DNA from: G963662905 sp963676415
GTDB lineage: Bacteria > Bacteroidota > Bacteroidia > Bacteroidales > WRLA01
Length of the DNA: 64,000 bases
Reading direction: 5' to 3'
Assembly (NCBI GenBank): GCA_963676415.1
Contig: OY781097.1
Span: forward strand, 4,030,001 to 4,094,000
A program made the position numbers and the translations under genes. Positions within the stretch are counted from its first letter, which is position 1. Each line of letters begins with the position of its first letter. The notes under the pieces are model-generated. The model did no database searches. It worked only from the letters and a program-made list of their open reading frames with translations, and was not told the DNA's origin. Of this stretch, positions 63,247-64,000 are shown one piece after another.

Positions 63247-63436
63247 AAGTCCGGTTTCAGAATTTATGTGGGATATGCTCCTTTAACAGGGCATAACTGC
63301 CAATACGTTTTGTTCTGCAAGTTTAAGGATTTTTGATGAAATCGCCGGACAGAAAAGCAAATGAAATCCAATTGAACGAATCATTTGTCTTTTTCACATT
63401 ATAATATTGCTAAATCAACTGCTCCAGAAGTATTGC

Positions 63437-63712
63437 CTAACCCACAATGCGGCGATCGGCTTCAAGTTCAAATTCCGGAGTTTCTTCCGTATTGAAAAAA
63501 TCGTTGATGGCATCCCGTATGTTGTTGAAAACAGTTGTTTCCCGGACAGCCTCCTTTCTGGATACCTTGTGGGAAGCAACCTGAGCCTGCCGCTCGCTGC
63601 TCTTCTCTTCAAAAATCGCTTCACCTCCTGAATCATTGGCCTTTACATATTCACGATAAAGATGATCATAATATCGCTCCCTGTTTTCCTTGATTTGTTG
63701 TATGATATTCAT
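63437..63712 (-). CDS. Small acidic protein, unknown function
   Basis: From the ATG complementary to 63710-63712 the product has 91 residues. An in-frame extension of 43 codons upstream was rejected: it lies across the promoter and has a poor composition. The sequence is charged (QQIKENRERYYDHLYREYV at the start, EETPEFELEADRRIVG at the end) and likely helical with a flexible middle (SSERQAQVASHKVSRKEA). No family is recognised. It stands 190 bases upstream (in plus orientation, to the right) of the SRPBCC gene and may form its own unit. Confidence 0.55.
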   Translation of the reverse strand: MNIIQQIKENRERYYDHLYREYVKANDSGGEAIFEEKSSERQAQVASHKVSRKEAVRETTVFNNIRDAINDFFNTEETPEFELEADRRIVG

Positions 63713-64000
63713 AATGATTTGCTTAATTATCCTTAATAATGTTATATAGCTCAAATTCTGATATTGCAAAAATAGATGTTCAAATGAACTAAAGTCAATC
63801 ATTTTAAGCAATTTATAAAAACAATTAAGTGATAATCCCAATAATTAAGCAACTTAAAAAGGACTTAATGAAATTAAGTTTATTTAATTTTGATAAAGTC
63901 TTGCTTAATTTGTTTTAAGTGCTTAATTTAGCAGGATCAATACTGCTGATATAAAGAAATCGCAGCGCCTTTATTCTTAGGCTTCTACAAATTACGATTG
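63713..64000. promoter_or_regulatory. A/T-rich region with repeated TTAAG/CTTAA half-sites
   Basis: No coding sequence is visible in these 288 bases. The half-site CTTAA or TTAAG occurs about ten times between 63721 and 63926. Three pairs form clean inverted repeats: TTAAG-CAA-CTTAA (63845-63857), ACTTAAT-GAA-ATTAAGT (63863-63879) and TTAAG-TG-CTTAA (63915-63926). Together they could be a multi-site operator; the A/T richness also makes chance matches likely. Confidence 0.4.
63767..63798 (-). promoter_or_regulatory. Predicted promoter of the small acidic protein gene
   Basis: On the minus strand, TTG (63798-63796), 21 bases, TATTTTTG (63774-63767). It would give a leader of about 50 bases. 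Confidence 0.5.

Overview
The window looks like a chromosomal segment of a free-living or gut-type member of the Bacteroidota. The signs are: several secreted proteins ending in the type IX secretion (T9SS) C-terminal sorting domain (an FPNP-type start and a short basic end); promoters of the Bacteroidota form TTTG/TTG-N18-21-TAnnTTTG; few clear Shine-Dalgarno sites; signal peptides ending in A-x-A-Q; a eukaryote/archaeal-type ProRS; and a DUF5916/CBM9 outer-membrane protein. No rRNA, tRNA, phage, integrase, transposase gene or CRISPR array was seen.

Layout. 0-5.3 kb: a truncated TPR-like exported protein, a FadL/OMPP1-type barrel, a Ser/Arg-rich lipoprotein, and divergent proS. 5.4-11.5 kb: a minus-strand sulfate activation operon (SLC13 permease, cysQ, cysC, cysD, cysN fused to an APS-kinase-like domain). 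11.8-14.9 kb: two tandem paralogous secreted proteins with a proprotein-convertase P domain. 14.9-16.5 kb: lipB and lipA. 16.7-21.0 kb: an outer-membrane porin followed by a three-gene glycine betaine/proline-type ABC importer. 21.1-27.6 kb: adenosine deaminase and a large alpha-2-macroglobulin lipoprotein with a thioester motif. 27.7-32.3 kb: an accessory stretch with a repeat protein of no known family, a frameshifted methylmalonyl-CoA decarboxylase, a DUF4143-type ATPase behind a tandem array of operator-like 32-bp repeats, a membrane protein with an HEFGH zinc-protease motif, and a Cys-rich protein. 32.4-41.4 kb: sucC, a PLP decarboxylase and amidohydrolase pair lying between two copies of a roughly 125-bp direct repeat, a DUF5916 protein, lolD and a small lipoprotein. 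41.4-50.3 kb: T9SS cargo (GH57-like, beta-helix, LamG-like) and a GH2 glycosidase. 51.0-57.3 kb: a signalling cluster (orphan CheD, PAS histidine kinase, CheY-like regulator, 995-residue hybrid kinase, Cys-rich PAS protein). 57.3-63.7 kb: a DnaE-type polymerase, an FAH-family hydrolase, a ferredoxin overlapping a radical SAM gene, a SRPBCC/GyrI-like membrane protein and a small orphan gene.

Unusual points: two miniature inverted-repeat elements, one nested in the other, with an uninterrupted copy 9 kb away in inverse orientation; the 125-bp repeat pair with a gene remnant at the left copy; a fused APS kinase that has lost its P-loop Ser/Thr beside an intact stand-alone CysC; a secreted LamG-like gene whose signal-peptide junction carries an in-frame TAA; a nine-fold beta-hairpin-like repeat protein; and the 32-bp operator-like array in front of the ATPase. 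All family assignments come from reading the translated sequence and recalling motifs; no database search was run.
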